Made by a program: the position numbers and the translations under genes. 64,000 bases of DNA from an uncultured Lachnospiraceae bacterium (lineage in GTDB: Bacteria > Bacillota > Clostridia > Lachnospirales > Lachnospiraceae), in assembly GCA_910588845.1 (NCBI GenBank), contig CAJURU010000012.1:1-64000 (forward strand), given 5' to 3'. Shown here one piece after another: positions 8,610 to 17,567 of this stretch. The notes below the pieces were generated by a model. That model was not told the origin of the DNA. It did no database searches and saw only the letters and a program-made list of their open reading frames with translations. Numbering within the stretch: position 1 is the first letter of the stretch; every line of letters begins with the position of its first letter.

Positions 8610-9890
8610 ATGAGTGAATACCAGATAGAGACAAAATGCGTCCAGTCCGGCTGGCAGCCAGGAAAAGGGGAACCGCGCGTACTGCCTATCTACCAGAGCA
8701 CGACTTTTAAATATGAGACGAGCGACCAGATGGGCAGGCTCTTTGATTTGGAGGACAGCGGGTATTTCTATACCAGGCTGCAAAATCCGACGAATGATGC
8801 AGTGGCGCAGAAAATCTGTGAGCTGGAGGGCGGCGTGGCGGCAATGCTGACGTCTTCCGGGCAGGCAGCTAATTATTATGCAGTCTTTAATATCTGTGAG
8901 GCAGGGGATCACATGATCTGCTCCTCAGCAGTTTATGGAGGAACATTCAACCTTTTCAGTGCGACTGTGAAGAAACAGGGTATTACATGTACCTTTGTTG
9001 ACCCGGACGCTTCAGTTGAGGAAATTGCAGCGGCATTTCGCCCCAATACCAAGGTTCTTTTTGCAGAGACCGTTGCCAACCCGGCGCTGGTGGTACTTGA
9101 CATTGAGAAGTTTGCCAAGGTGGCGCATGAGCACGGCGTGCCTCTGATCGTAGACAATACATTCCCTACGCCAATCAATTGCCGTCCCTTTGAGTGGGGA
9201 GCAGATATTGTGACGCATTCCACTACAAAGTATATGGATGGGCATGCTACTTGTGTAGGCGGGTGCATCGTGGATAGCGGTAACTTTGATTGGGAGAAGT
9301 ATGCCGATAAATATCCGGGGCTTACGCAGCCAGATCCCACATACCATGGGATTGTCTATACGCAGAAATTTGGCAAGGGAGCTTATATTACCAAGGCGAC
9401 GGCGCAAATTATGCGTGATTTGGGTTCTATTCAGTCTCCGCAGAACGCGTTTTTGTTGAATGTAGGGCTTGAGACCTTACATCTTCGTGTGGCGCGCCAT
9501 TGTGAGAATGCCGCAAAAGTGGCAGAATTTTTAAATAGCCATGAGAAGGTGGCTTGGGTCAATTTTGCGGGACTCAAAGAGAATAAATACCATGCTTTGG
9601 CTGAAAAATATATGCCGAACGGCACTTGCGGAGTGATATCCTTTGGACTAAAAGGAGGCAGGGAGGTATCGGTAGGATTTATGGATAAGTTAAAGATGAT
9701 TGCAATTGTCACCCATGTGGCGGACGCGAGGACTTGCGTACTTCATCCGGCAAGCCACACACACCGCCAGATGACGGATGAACAGCTAGTGGAAGCAGGC
9801 GTGGCGCCGGATTTGATCCGTTTGTCAGTAGGAATTGAAAATGCCGGAGATATCCTTGCAGATTTGTCCCAGGCGTTGGATACGATATAG
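8610..9890 (+). CDS. metY: O-acetylhomoserine sulfhydrylase (aminocarboxypropyltransferase)
   Basis: A 426-residue PLP enzyme of the Cys/Met metabolism family. It makes homocysteine directly from O-acetylhomoserine and sulfide for methionine synthesis. PLP-site motifs: YTRLQNPTND, SSGQAAN, VDNTFPTP and THSTTKYMDGH, with K207 as the Schiff-base lysine. The C-terminal RLSVGIEN motif is also intact. The frame extends upstream to 8565, but AGGAGG at 8597-8602 places the start at ATG 8610. It is monocistronic by appearance, and I see no SAM-riboswitch or T-box signature in the 135 bp upstream. Confidence 0.93.
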   Translation: MSEYQIETKCVQSGWQPGKGEPRVLPIYQSTTFKYETSDQMGRLFDLEDSGYFYTRLQNPTNDAVAQKICELEGGVAAMLTSSGQAANYYAVFNICEAGDHMICSSAVYGGTFNLFSATVKKQGITCTFVDPDASVEEIAAAFRPNTKVLFAETVANPALVVLDIEKFAKVAHEHGVPLIVDNTFPTPINCRPFEWGADIVTHSTTKYMDGHATCVGGCIVDSGNFDWEKYADKYPGLTQPDPTYHGIVYTQKFGKGAYITKATAQIMRDLGSIQSPQNAFLLNVGLETLHLRVARHCENAAKVAEFLNSHEKVAWVNFAGLKENKYHALAEKYMPNGTCGVISFGLKGGREVSVGFMDKLKMIAIVTHVADARTCVLHPASHTHRQMTDEQLVEAGVAPDLIRLSVGIENAGDILADLSQALDTI

Positions 9891-9913
9891 AAAAAATATA
9901 TGGAGGATAGGTT

Positions 9914-11368
9914 ATGAGAAAAATTCTGTTTGCAGCATCGGAATGCGTACCTTTTATCAAGACCGGCGGACTTGCCGATGTGTGTGGCGCATTGCCCAAG
10001 GAGTTTGATAAGAATGATTGGGATATCCGGGTAGTCATCCCGAATTACAGCTGTATCCCGGAGCATTGGAGGAATCAGTTTGAGTATGTGACACATTTCT
10101 ACATGAGCTGTGGAAATTACATCCAGAACAAGTATGTAGGCGTTTTGCGGTACAAGATGGATGGTATCACGTATTATTTTATCGACAATCAGGAGTATTT
10201 TGACTGTTTTCTGCCTTATGGAGATATACGCTTTGATATGGAGAAATTTATATTCTTTGACAAGGCTGTGTTATCTATGCTGCCGTTAATCAATTTCCAG
10301 CCGCAGATTATTCACTGTCATGACTGGGAGACTGGTTTCATTCCGGTATATTTGAATACAGAGTTTCAGGGAGATATGTTCTTCTGGGGCATGAAATCCA
10401 TTATGACGATCCATAACCTCAAGTTCCAGGGAATTTGGGATGTGAAGACTGTCAAAGGGCTGACTGGTTTTCCAAACAATATGTTTGTACCGGATAAGCT
10501 GGAATTTAAGAAAGACGCCAATATGTTGAAGGGCGGGCTTGTGTACGCGGATTATATTACCACGGTCAGCGACACTTATGCTCAGGAAATCCAGACGGAT
10601 TATTATGGCGAGGGCTTGAACGGACTGCTTGCGGCAAGGCATATGGATATGCAGGGGATTGTCAACGGCATTGATTATCAGGCATACGATCCGGCCACAG
10701 ATGAGAAATTATATGTCAATTATGACGCGTCAAACCACCGTAAGAAGAAGTTCATGAATAAAGAGAAATTGCAGGAAGAGCTTGGCCTGGCAGTGGACAA
10801 GAAGCGTTACATGATTGGTTTGATTTCCCGTTTGACTGACCAGAAGGGCCTGGATCTTATCAATTATGTGATTGAGCGGATTGTCGATGATTATACGCAG
10901 CTTGTTGTAATTGGCACTGGCGACCCGCAGTACGAGAATATGTTCCGGCATTTTGCATGGAAATATCCTGATAAAATTTCTGCAAATATTTGTTATTCCG
11001 ATGATTTGGCGCACAAGCTTTACGGTGCGGCGGATGCATTCCTGATGCCGTCCCGCTTTGAACCGTGCGGGCTGACGCAGATGATTTCCTTCCGCTATGG
11101 CACGATACCCATTGTCCGTGAGACAGGCGGGCTCAAAGACACCGTACAGGCGTACAATGAATATGATAATGTAGGCGACGGTTTCTCCTTTACCAACTAC
11201 AATGGAGAGGAAATGTTGAATATTATTAACTATTCCAAGCATATTTTCTTTGATAAGAAACGCCAGTGGAATCAGATGATTGACCGCGCCATGGCGAACG
11301 ACTATTCCTGGAACGCTTCTAAGTTCCGCTATGAGGGATTGTATAAGTATTTGATGGGAGAGGTTTAA
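9914..11368 (+). CDS. glgA: Glycogen synthase (GT5)
   Basis: A 484-residue ADP-glucose-dependent glycogen/starch synthase of family GT5. It elongates alpha-1,4-glucan chains for storage. The N-terminal ADP-glucose loop KTGGLADV is at residues 16-23, HCHDWETG is in the first Rossmann domain, and the C-terminal FEPCGLTQM plus GTIPIVRETGGLKDT motifs are present. Full family length. It starts 23 bp after metY with GGAGGAT upstream of the ATG. No other glg gene is in the window. A hairpin follows. Confidence 0.94.
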   Translation: MRKILFAASECVPFIKTGGLADVCGALPKEFDKNDWDIRVVIPNYSCIPEHWRNQFEYVTHFYMSCGNYIQNKYVGVLRYKMDGITYYFIDNQEYFDCFLPYGDIRFDMEKFIFFDKAVLSMLPLINFQPQIIHCHDWETGFIPVYLNTEFQGDMFFWGMKSIMTIHNLKFQGIWDVKTVKGLTGFPNNMFVPDKLEFKKDANMLKGGLVYADYITTVSDTYAQEIQTDYYGEGLNGLLAARHMDMQGIVNGIDYQAYDPATDEKLYVNYDASNHRKKKFMNKEKLQEELGLAVDKKRYMIGLISRLTDQKGLDLINYVIERIVDDYTQLVVIGTGDPQYENMFRHFAWKYPDKISANICYSDDLAHKLYGAADAFLMPSRFEPCGLTQMISFRYGTIPIVRETGGLKDTVQAYNEYDNVGDGFSFTNYNGEEMLNIINYSKHIFFDKKRQWNQMIDRAMANDYSWNASKFRYEGLYKYLMGEV

Positions 11369-11385
11369 GAGAACAGGAAATTTTA

Positions 11386-11424
11386 CAGAGCTGCTTGCTG
11401 GATTCAGTGGGTGGCTCTGCTTTT
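11386..11424 (+). terminator. Probable terminator after glgA
   Basis: CAGAGC (11386-11391) pairs with GCTCTG (11414-11419) across a 22-nt loop, followed by CTTTTA. The long loop makes it a weaker call. Confidence 0.45.
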
Positions 11425-11494
11425 AGTATTTATAAGGAGAATACAATAGCGTCAACAGTGATTGATGTAAGACACTAACAGGAGAAGGGTATAA

Positions 11495-11824
11495 ATGTAT
11501 CAATTAGATAAAGTGTTGATGGTTTGTGATAAATATTATTTATCTAAAATAGATTCTCATCGTGGCGGTGTTGGCTGGGAAACCATGATTATTCAGGGCG
11601 ATATGCTGATGAATCAGGACAACAATAAATATATTTGTATCATGCGTGAAGAAAATCCTGAATTGTCGCTTCCAGTATATATGCGTACAAATTATGCAAT
11701 ATCCTTTTCAGAAAATCATATTGGGGAAGAAAAATTTAATGAATTGCTGTTGAATATTTTTGAATGCGATATAACGCCGGAAATTGGGAATATCCCACAG
11801 TTTATTAGAGAGAAGATTAAATAA
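11495..11824 (+). pseudogene. C-terminal half of a TIR/SEFIR-like domain protein
   Basis: A 109-residue ORF with AGGAGAAGG upstream of its ATG. The text VLMVCDKYYLSK..GGVGWETMII..NKYICIM..LPVYM resembles the second half of bacterial TIR/SEFIR-type domains, in which a KVLxICTxxYxxK strand leads into GGVGxE and a helix, then NKFIPI. E29 in VGWE sits where the catalytic glutamate of NAD-cleaving TIR domains is expected. The first half of the domain and any effector or sensor partner are missing. It is more A+T-rich than its neighbours and lies beside an IS110 remnant, so I read it as a decayed horizontally acquired fragment, possibly of a defence or effector gene. An independent small protein remains possible. 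Confidence 0.55.
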
Positions 11825-11842
11825 ATAGTATAAGAGAGTGTG

Positions 11843-11995
11843 AGATGGTTTGAGGTAGACTCCGGCACGTGTAATCCGAACAGATTTTTTTACGGCAGAT
11901 TCATTACTCCCAGGGGTAAGACCTGCCCGGCAGCATAATCGTTTTTGGCCGGAAAACGGGGTCATTTCAGTACCGATTTCGGAGAAGATAGTGGC
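11843..11995 (-). pseudogene. IS110/IS116/IS902-family transposase remnant
   Basis: The minus-strand frame from 11995 to 11843 reads IFSEIGTEMTPF, then RLCCRAGLTPGSNESA and KSVRITRAGVYLKP. This is the conserved C-terminal segment of IS110-family transposases (domain with the AGLTPxxNESAGKKK signature). Only about 51 codons remain. An in-frame stop lies just upstream (11996-11998), and no N-terminal DEDD catalytic part is visible. It is a dead fragment. Confidence 0.8.
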
Positions 11996-12000
11996 TTACT

Positions 12001-12047
12001 AAGCTGATGGATTCTGCGGTTTATTCCCGCAAACCCATCAGCTTTTT
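12001..12047. terminator. Strong hairpin with T-run
   Basis: AAGCTGATGG (12001-12010) pairs with CCATCAGCTT (12032-12041), with an inner GCGG / CCGC pairing, followed by TTTTTG. It lies between the IS110 remnant and the tepA-like gene, with no gene reading directly into it apart from the TIR fragment. Confidence 0.65.
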
Positions 12048-12167
12048 GTATGTGTTCTATCTATTACGAAGATTCTTTCAGTTGCCGTATAAAATTTCCT
12101 GAAATTTTCCATACTATATTCAGGAACAGAAAATGCCAAGAGTATGTGCAGAAATGGAGGAATTTTT

Positions 12168-12869
12168 TTGGGAGAACAATTGAAACAGCAGGAAAAAGAT
12201 CAGAATGAAAACGAGCAGATTAAGGATATGGGACAGATAACTTTAGAACAAGACGCGGGGCATAAAATCCATCTTATGTCCATTATTGGCGAAATAGAGG
12301 GGCATGAATCTTTGTCCCCCAATGCCAAGACGACAAAATATGAGCATGTCCTGCCCAAATTGGCAGCAATTGAGGATGATAAGAAAGTGGACGGCGTGAT
12401 GCTGCTTTTAAATACCGTGGGCGGGGACGTAGAATCTGGCCTGGCAATTGCAGAGATGATTTCTTCTTTGAGCAAACCTACCGTGTCGCTGGTGCTTGGA
12501 GGAAGCCATTCCATTGGCGTTCCCCTGGCGGTATCTACCGATTACTCCTATATCGTGCCTACCGGAACCATGGTAATCCATCCGGTGCGGCTGAATGGTC
12601 TGGTGATTGGCGCGCCGCAGACGTACGACTATTTTCAGCAGATGCAGGACCGGATTACCGGTTTTGTCGCACAGCATTGCTTTGCGTCCCAGGAGCGTTT
12701 AGAACAGATGATGATGAACACCAGCATGTTGACAAAAGATTTGGGAACAATTCTTGTGGGGAAACAGGCGGTGGAGGAAGGGATCATCAATGAAGTTGGA
12801 GGTATTGACGAAGCGATGAAAAAACTCCATCAGATGATAGACGAAGATAAGCAAAGTAACGAAAACTAA
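12168..12869 (+). CDS. tepA: TepA-like ClpP-family serine protease
   Basis: A 233-residue ClpP/crotonase-fold peptidase without a signal peptide. The motifs LLLNTVGGDVESGLAIAEMI, GGSHSIGVPLA (nucleophile serine) and TGTMVIHPVR (catalytic histidine) match the TepA/YmfB group. Its gene commonly precedes ftsK/spoIIIE, as here. In Bacillus subtilis TepA is linked to protein export and signal-peptide handling. The best start is TTG at 12168: GGAGG at 12156-12160 is 7 bp away, whereas the ATG at 12144 has no ribosome site. Confidence 0.85.
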   Translation: MGEQLKQQEKDQNENEQIKDMGQITLEQDAGHKIHLMSIIGEIEGHESLSPNAKTTKYEHVLPKLAAIEDDKKVDGVMLLLNTVGGDVESGLAIAEMISSLSKPTVSLVLGGSHSIGVPLAVSTDYSYIVPTGTMVIHPVRLNGLVIGAPQTYDYFQQMQDRITGFVAQHCFASQERLEQMMMNTSMLTKDLGTILVGKQAVEEGIINEVGGIDEAMKKLHQMIDEDKQSNEN

Positions 12870-12929
12870 TAACCTTGGAAAAGTTGTAATGACATTTTCT
12901 ACTAATTGTGCTAAACTATAAATAGTGTG

Positions 12930-12957
12930 CTTGGTGCGGTAAAGCTCTGCACCAAGT
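12930..12957 (+). promoter_or_regulatory. Hairpin in the ftsK leader
   Basis: CTTGGTGC pairs with GCACCAAG across an 11-nt loop, 30 bp before the ftsK start. There is no T-run, so it may be an RNA-stability or attenuation element rather than a terminator. Confidence 0.4.
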
Positions 12958-12986
12958 GGAAGACCAAGAGTTTAGGAGGAAATGTT

Positions 12987-15731
12987 ATGGCAGCAAAGCC
13001 TAAAAATACAAAAAACAAAAAAGAGGCGTCCGTTCCCTTTCGCAGCGAGGTAATCCTGCTTCTGGTTCTTGCCGTATGCATCATTTGGTTTATCAGCCAT
13101 TTTGGCATCGGCGGTTTTGTGGGAGAGAAAATAAGCTCTCTGAGTTTTGGGCTTTTCGGTATGATGTCTTATCTCGTTCCCATCTGCGTTTTTGTGGGTG
13201 CGGCGTTTTTTATTTCTAATCGTGATAACGGTATTGCGATCATAAAGCTGGTTGCCGGAGGACTGTTCATTTCGTTCCTCTGCCTGTTCGTGGAATTGGT
13301 GGTAGGAAGCGGGAACACTTATTCCGTCAAGGATTCTTTTACGTATGCGGTAGAGCATAAAAATGGCGGCGGTGCATTGGGGGGGATTTTTGCCTTCCTC
13401 CTGTGTCCGGCAATTGGCAAAGCAGGGACGTACGTGTTAGATGTTATCATTTTGATTATCTCGCTGGTGCTTTTGACGGAGCGTTCTTTCTTGGGAGGAC
13501 TGAGAAAGGGAAGCCGCAGAGTATACGATACGGCTAAGGTAGACGCGGCGCGCAGGAAAGGCGAGCGGGACAACCGCAAAAGGGAGCAGAAGCTCAATAG
13601 AAGAGAACTGAGGCTACAGAAGAAAGAGCAGGAACAAAGAGAGTGGGAGCGCAATAGGCGGCGTATGGACAAGAAGGTTGAAGGCGTGGCCTTGGACACA
13701 AAAATCTATCCTGCATCTGGGAAGCGCTCTGACAATATCAGTGAGTTAAAAATGCCGGAGGAGGGTGTGCATCAGCAAAAATCAGCTTCAGGTAAAGGAT
13801 TTCCACAGGCAGGTGAAGCGGGCGGTTTTGCAGAGCCTATGGTCGTGGAGAAGATACATAGAAAGCCAAAGAAAAGCCGTCGCGCCGCAGAAGAAGCGGA
13901 ACAGATGCCAATCGCTGTATCGGGTGCAGAAGAGATGCCGGCATCTGTACAGGGAGTTGCGGATTCGACGTTTGGTATGTCGCAAGAATCTTTTTCCGTG
14001 CCGGATATACAGGAGACTTCCGTATCCGTGCCGGATGTGCAAGAAATTTCCGTATCTGAGCCAGAGGTACAGGATATTCCAGTATCTTTACATGAAGTGC
14101 ACGAGAGCAGTATTCTGATGTCAGAATCTGGGACAGACATGCGTACTCCCGGGCTGGAAGAAGAATTAAAGCAGGCCGAAGATGCGCTGGCAGACGCAGC
14201 AAAGGCGTTGCTGCGGGAAGAAGATTTCGGTATTGGTACGACAAACGTCCCACAGGGGGGGAAAGAGTATGTATTTCCGCCAATTTCCCTCTTAAAACCC
14301 GGAGATGCAGCTAAGGGGGACAATAAGCAGCACTTGCAAGAGACGGCAATTCAGTTACAGCAGATTTTGAAGAATTTCGGCGTCAATGTCACGATTTCCA
14401 ATGTGAGCTGCGGGCCCAGCGTTACGCGTTATGAGTTGCAGCCGGAACTGGGAGTGAAGGTAAGTAAAATCGTCAATCTTGCCGACGATATCAAGCTGAA
14501 CCTGGCAGCGGCGGACATCCGTATTGAAGCCCCGATTCCGGGTAAGGCGGCAGTGGGCATTGAAGTGCCCAACAAGAAAAACGTTATGGTGCGTTTCCGC
14601 GAGCTGGTGGAGGACGCAGAGTTCCAGAACCATAAGTCGAGCATTTGTTTTACCGCGGGCAAGGACATTGGCGGACAGGTAATTGTGGCGGATATTGCGA
14701 AGATGCCGCACCTTTTGATTGCCGGCGCAACCGGTTCCGGAAAATCAGTCTGCATCAATACGATTATCATGAGTATTTTATATAAAGCCAATCCCGAGGA
14801 TGTCAAATTGATATTGATTGATCCCAAGGTGGTGGAGTTGAGCGTATATAATGGGATTCCCCATCTGTTCATCCCGGTGGTCACAGACCCCAAGAAAGCG
14901 GCGGGTGCGCTTCACTGGGCGGTTGCAGAGATGACAGACCGTTACCAGAAATTTGCAGATTACCAGGTGCGTGATCTGAAAGGATATAACCAGAAGGTTG
15001 AGGCTATTGGAGATGTGCAGGATGAGACGAAGCCAAAGAAGCTGCCGCAGATTGTGATTATCGTGGACGAGCTGGCTGACCTGATGATGGTTGCGCCAGG
15101 TGATGTGGAGGACGCTATCTGCCGTCTTGCACAGTTGGCGAGAGCAGCGGGAATTCATTTGATTATCGCTACGCAGCGTCCCTCCGTGGACGTCATTACC
15201 GGGCTGATTAAGGCCAATATGCCTTCGAGAATTGCCTTTTCTGTGTCATCCGGTATAGATTCCAGGACAATCTTAGATATGGTCGGAGCAGAGAAATTGT
15301 TGGGGAACGGCGATATGCTTTTTTATCCGCAGGGCTACCAGAAGCCTCTCAGAGTTCAGGGGCCGTTTGTTTCTGATTCAGAAGTAGAAGAAGTTGTAGA
15401 CTTCTTAAAGAAGCAGAGCGCCGTGGTATATAATACGGAAATTGAAGAGAAGATGAATACCGTTTCCATTTCCTCCGGCAGTTCCGGCGGGGGCGGCGGC
15501 AATGAGCGCGACGCTTATTTTGCCGAGGCAGGAAAATTTGTTATTGAGAAAGAAAAAGGTTCTATTGGCATGTTGCAGCGGATGTTCAAAATTGGTTTTA
15601 ACCGCGCGGCAAGAATTATGGATCAGTTGGAGGAGGCTGGCGTCGTAGGCCCCGAGGAGGGGACGAAACCGCGGAAAATTCTCATGTCTTTGACAGAGTT
15701 TGAAGAATATATAGATGAATATTTGACATAA
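12987..15731 (+). CDS. ftsK: DNA translocase FtsK/SpoIIIE
   Basis: A 914-residue membrane-anchored DNA pump for chromosome clearance at division or sporulation septa. Four to five hydrophobic helices occupy residues about 15-165, then a charged KRE-rich linker. Residues 338-377 hold four 10-residue repeats of the form VPDxQExSVS. The alpha/beta/gamma motor follows, with Walker A GATGSGKS near residue 580, Walker B IVDELADLMM, and a C-terminal winged-helix gamma domain (SIGMLQRMFKIGFNRAARIMDQLE) that reads KOPS/SRS DNA. ATG 12987 has AGGAGGA at 12974-12980. The position after tepA matches Bacillus and Clostridia order. Confidence 0.95.
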   Translation: MAAKPKNTKNKKEASVPFRSEVILLLVLAVCIIWFISHFGIGGFVGEKISSLSFGLFGMMSYLVPICVFVGAAFFISNRDNGIAIIKLVAGGLFISFLCLFVELVVGSGNTYSVKDSFTYAVEHKNGGGALGGIFAFLLCPAIGKAGTYVLDVIILIISLVLLTERSFLGGLRKGSRRVYDTAKVDAARRKGERDNRKREQKLNRRELRLQKKEQEQREWERNRRRMDKKVEGVALDTKIYPASGKRSDNISELKMPEEGVHQQKSASGKGFPQAGEAGGFAEPMVVEKIHRKPKKSRRAAEEAEQMPIAVSGAEEMPASVQGVADSTFGMSQESFSVPDIQETSVSVPDVQEISVSEPEVQDIPVSLHEVHESSILMSESGTDMRTPGLEEELKQAEDALADAAKALLREEDFGIGTTNVPQGGKEYVFPPISLLKPGDAAKGDNKQHLQETAIQLQQILKNFGVNVTISNVSCGPSVTRYELQPELGVKVSKIVNLADDIKLNLAAADIRIEAPIPGKAAVGIEVPNKKNVMVRFRELVEDAEFQNHKSSICFTAGKDIGGQVIVADIAKMPHLLIAGATGSGKSVCINTIIMSILYKANPEDVKLILIDPKVVELSVYNGIPHLFIPVVTDPKKAAGALHWAVAEMTDRYQKFADYQVRDLKGYNQKVEAIGDVQDETKPKKLPQIVIIVDELADLMMVAPGDVEDAICRLAQLARAAGIHLIIATQRPSVDVITGLIKANMPSRIAFSVSSGIDSRTILDMVGAEKLLGNGDMLFYPQGYQKPLRVQGPFVSDSEVEEVVDFLKKQSAVVYNTEIEEKMNTVSISSGSSGGGGGNERDAYFAEAGKFVIEKEKGSIGMLQRMFKIGFNRAARIMDQLEEAGVVGPEEGTKPRKILMSLTEFEEYIDEYLT

Positions 15732-15786
15732 GCTTTAGGTTTCTAAAAACAGGAAAAGGATAGAAATGGCCAAAGGAGGACAATAC

Positions 15787-17457
15787 ATGAAAACAGACAT
15801 TCAGATTGCACAGGAAGCGCAGATGCTTCCAATCCGTGAAGTGGCGGCGCAGCTTGGGATTGCGGAAGACGACTTGGAGTTATATGGAAAGTATAAAGCG
15901 AAACTTTCCGATGAGCTCATGGCGAAGGTGAAAGATAACAAAGATGGAAAGTTAATTCTTGTGACAGCCATAAATCCCACTCCGGCAGGCGAGGGAAAGA
16001 CTACGACCAGCGTAGGATTGGGAGAGGCGTTTGGCAAGATGGGCAAGAAGGCTGTGCTTGCTTTGCGTGAGCCGTCCTTAGGCCCGTGTTTCGGCATCAA
16101 AGGCGGAGCTGCCGGAGGCGGTTATGCGCAGGTAGTTCCCATGGAAGATTTGAATCTGCATTTTACTGGGGATTTTCATGCAATTACCTCTGCCAATAAT
16201 CTGCTTGCCGCTCTGCTGGACAATCATATCCAACAGGGAAATGAATTGCAGATTGATCCCAGGCAGGTAGTGTGGAAACGCTGTCTGGACATGAATGATC
16301 GTGTGTTGCGCAACATTGTCGTGGGCCTTGGCAGCAAGATGGACGGAATGGTGAGGGAAGACCATTTTGTCATCACCGTGGCTTCGGAAGTTATGGCGGT
16401 ACTCTGCCTGGCAGATGATATGGCTGATTTGAAGAGGCGTCTGGGCAGGATGATTGTGGCGTATAATTTTGAAGGAAAGCCGGTAACGGCGGATGATTTG
16501 CAAGCGACAGGAGCTATGGCTGCGCTTTTGCGGGATGCGTTAAAGCCTAACTTGATTCAGACTTTGGAGCATACTCCGGCTATTGTGCATGGCGGGCCGT
16601 TTGCCAATATTGCCCACGGCTGCAATAGCGTCCGTGCGACGAAGACAGCCTTAAAGCTGGCGGATTATGTGGTTACGGAAGCGGGATTTGGCGCAGACTT
16701 AGGCGCCGAGAAATTTTTGGATATTAAATGCCGGATGGCAGGATTAAAGCCGGATGCTGTCGTGTTGGTGGCAACTGTGCGCGCATTGAAATATAACGGC
16801 GGCGTGCCTAAGGCGGAGCTTTCCAGTGAGAATTTGGATGCTTTGAAAAAGGGAATCGTCAACCTGGAAAAGCATATTGAGAATTTACAGAAATATGGTG
16901 TTCCTGTCGTTGTTACCTTAAATTCCTTTATCACGGACACGCAGGCAGAGACAGATTTTGTTGCACAATTTTGCAAAGAGCGGGGATGTGAGTTCGCGCT
17001 TTCTGAGGTCTGGGAGAAAGGCGGCGAGGGCGGAATTGCCCTGGCGGAAAAAGTGCTTGAGACGTTGAAGAAAAAGCAGAGCAATTTCAAGCCAATCTAT
17101 GCGGATGAACTGTCTTTGGCGGAAAAGATTGAGACTGTGGCCAGGGAAATCTATGGTGCAGACGGGGTAAACTATGCTCCTGCTGCCGCGAAAGAACTCA
17201 AGCGCATAGAAGAACTTGGCATGGGCCATTTCCCGGTCTGCATGGCGAAGACGCAGTATTCTCTGTCGGATGACCAGAGCAAACTGGGACGTCCCAGCGG
17301 GTTTACCGTTAATGTCCGTGAAGTTTATGTATCAGCCGGCGCAGGGTTTGTGGTGGCTGTAACCGGCGCCATTATGACAATGCCCGGGCTTGGCAAGACG
17401 CCGGCTGCTTATGGAATTGATGTTGATGACGATGGCGTCATCCAGGGACTTTTTTAG
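15787..17457 (+). CDS. fhs: Formate-tetrahydrofolate ligase
   Basis: A 556-residue enzyme that makes 10-formyl-THF from formate, THF and ATP. This is the entry of formate into the methyl branch of one-carbon metabolism (Wood-Ljungdahl methyl branch or purine/glycine metabolism). The P-loop-like TPAGEGKTTTSVGLGEA motif and REPSLGPCFGIKGGAAGGGYAQV are diagnostic. The frame is open from 15766, but AAAGGAGG at 15772-15779 fixes the start at ATG 15787. It is followed by folD, the next pathway step, which supports shared regulation. No other acetogenesis genes are in the window. Confidence 0.96.
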   Translation: MKTDIQIAQEAQMLPIREVAAQLGIAEDDLELYGKYKAKLSDELMAKVKDNKDGKLILVTAINPTPAGEGKTTTSVGLGEAFGKMGKKAVLALREPSLGPCFGIKGGAAGGGYAQVVPMEDLNLHFTGDFHAITSANNLLAALLDNHIQQGNELQIDPRQVVWKRCLDMNDRVLRNIVVGLGSKMDGMVREDHFVITVASEVMAVLCLADDMADLKRRLGRMIVAYNFEGKPVTADDLQATGAMAALLRDALKPNLIQTLEHTPAIVHGGPFANIAHGCNSVRATKTALKLADYVVTEAGFGADLGAEKFLDIKCRMAGLKPDAVVLVATVRALKYNGGVPKAELSSENLDALKKGIVNLEKHIENLQKYGVPVVVTLNSFITDTQAETDFVAQFCKERGCEFALSEVWEKGGEGGIALAEKVLETLKKKQSNFKPIYADELSLAEKIETVAREIYGADGVNYAPAAAKELKRIEELGMGHFPVCMAKTQYSLSDDQSKLGRPSGFTVNVREVYVSAGAGFVVAVTGAIMTMPGLGKTPAAYGIDVDDDGVIQGLF

Positions 17458-17567
17458 GGCAGGCAGAGACAGCAAAGCGGTTGAAGAGCAGAAAGCATGA
17501 TTGGCAATGCAGCGTTTGCTGTAAGGCAAACAAAGATGCCGCGTGGATAAGGAAAGGATGGAAAGCC

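Noticed and set aside
11860..12047. A structured non-coding RNA (6S-like or riboswitch) in the glgA-tepA gap, suggested by several hairpins and the strong terminator.
   Set aside because: The minus strand encodes a clear IS110 transposase C-terminal signature across most of the stretch, which explains the sequence better. Only the terminator hairpin is kept.
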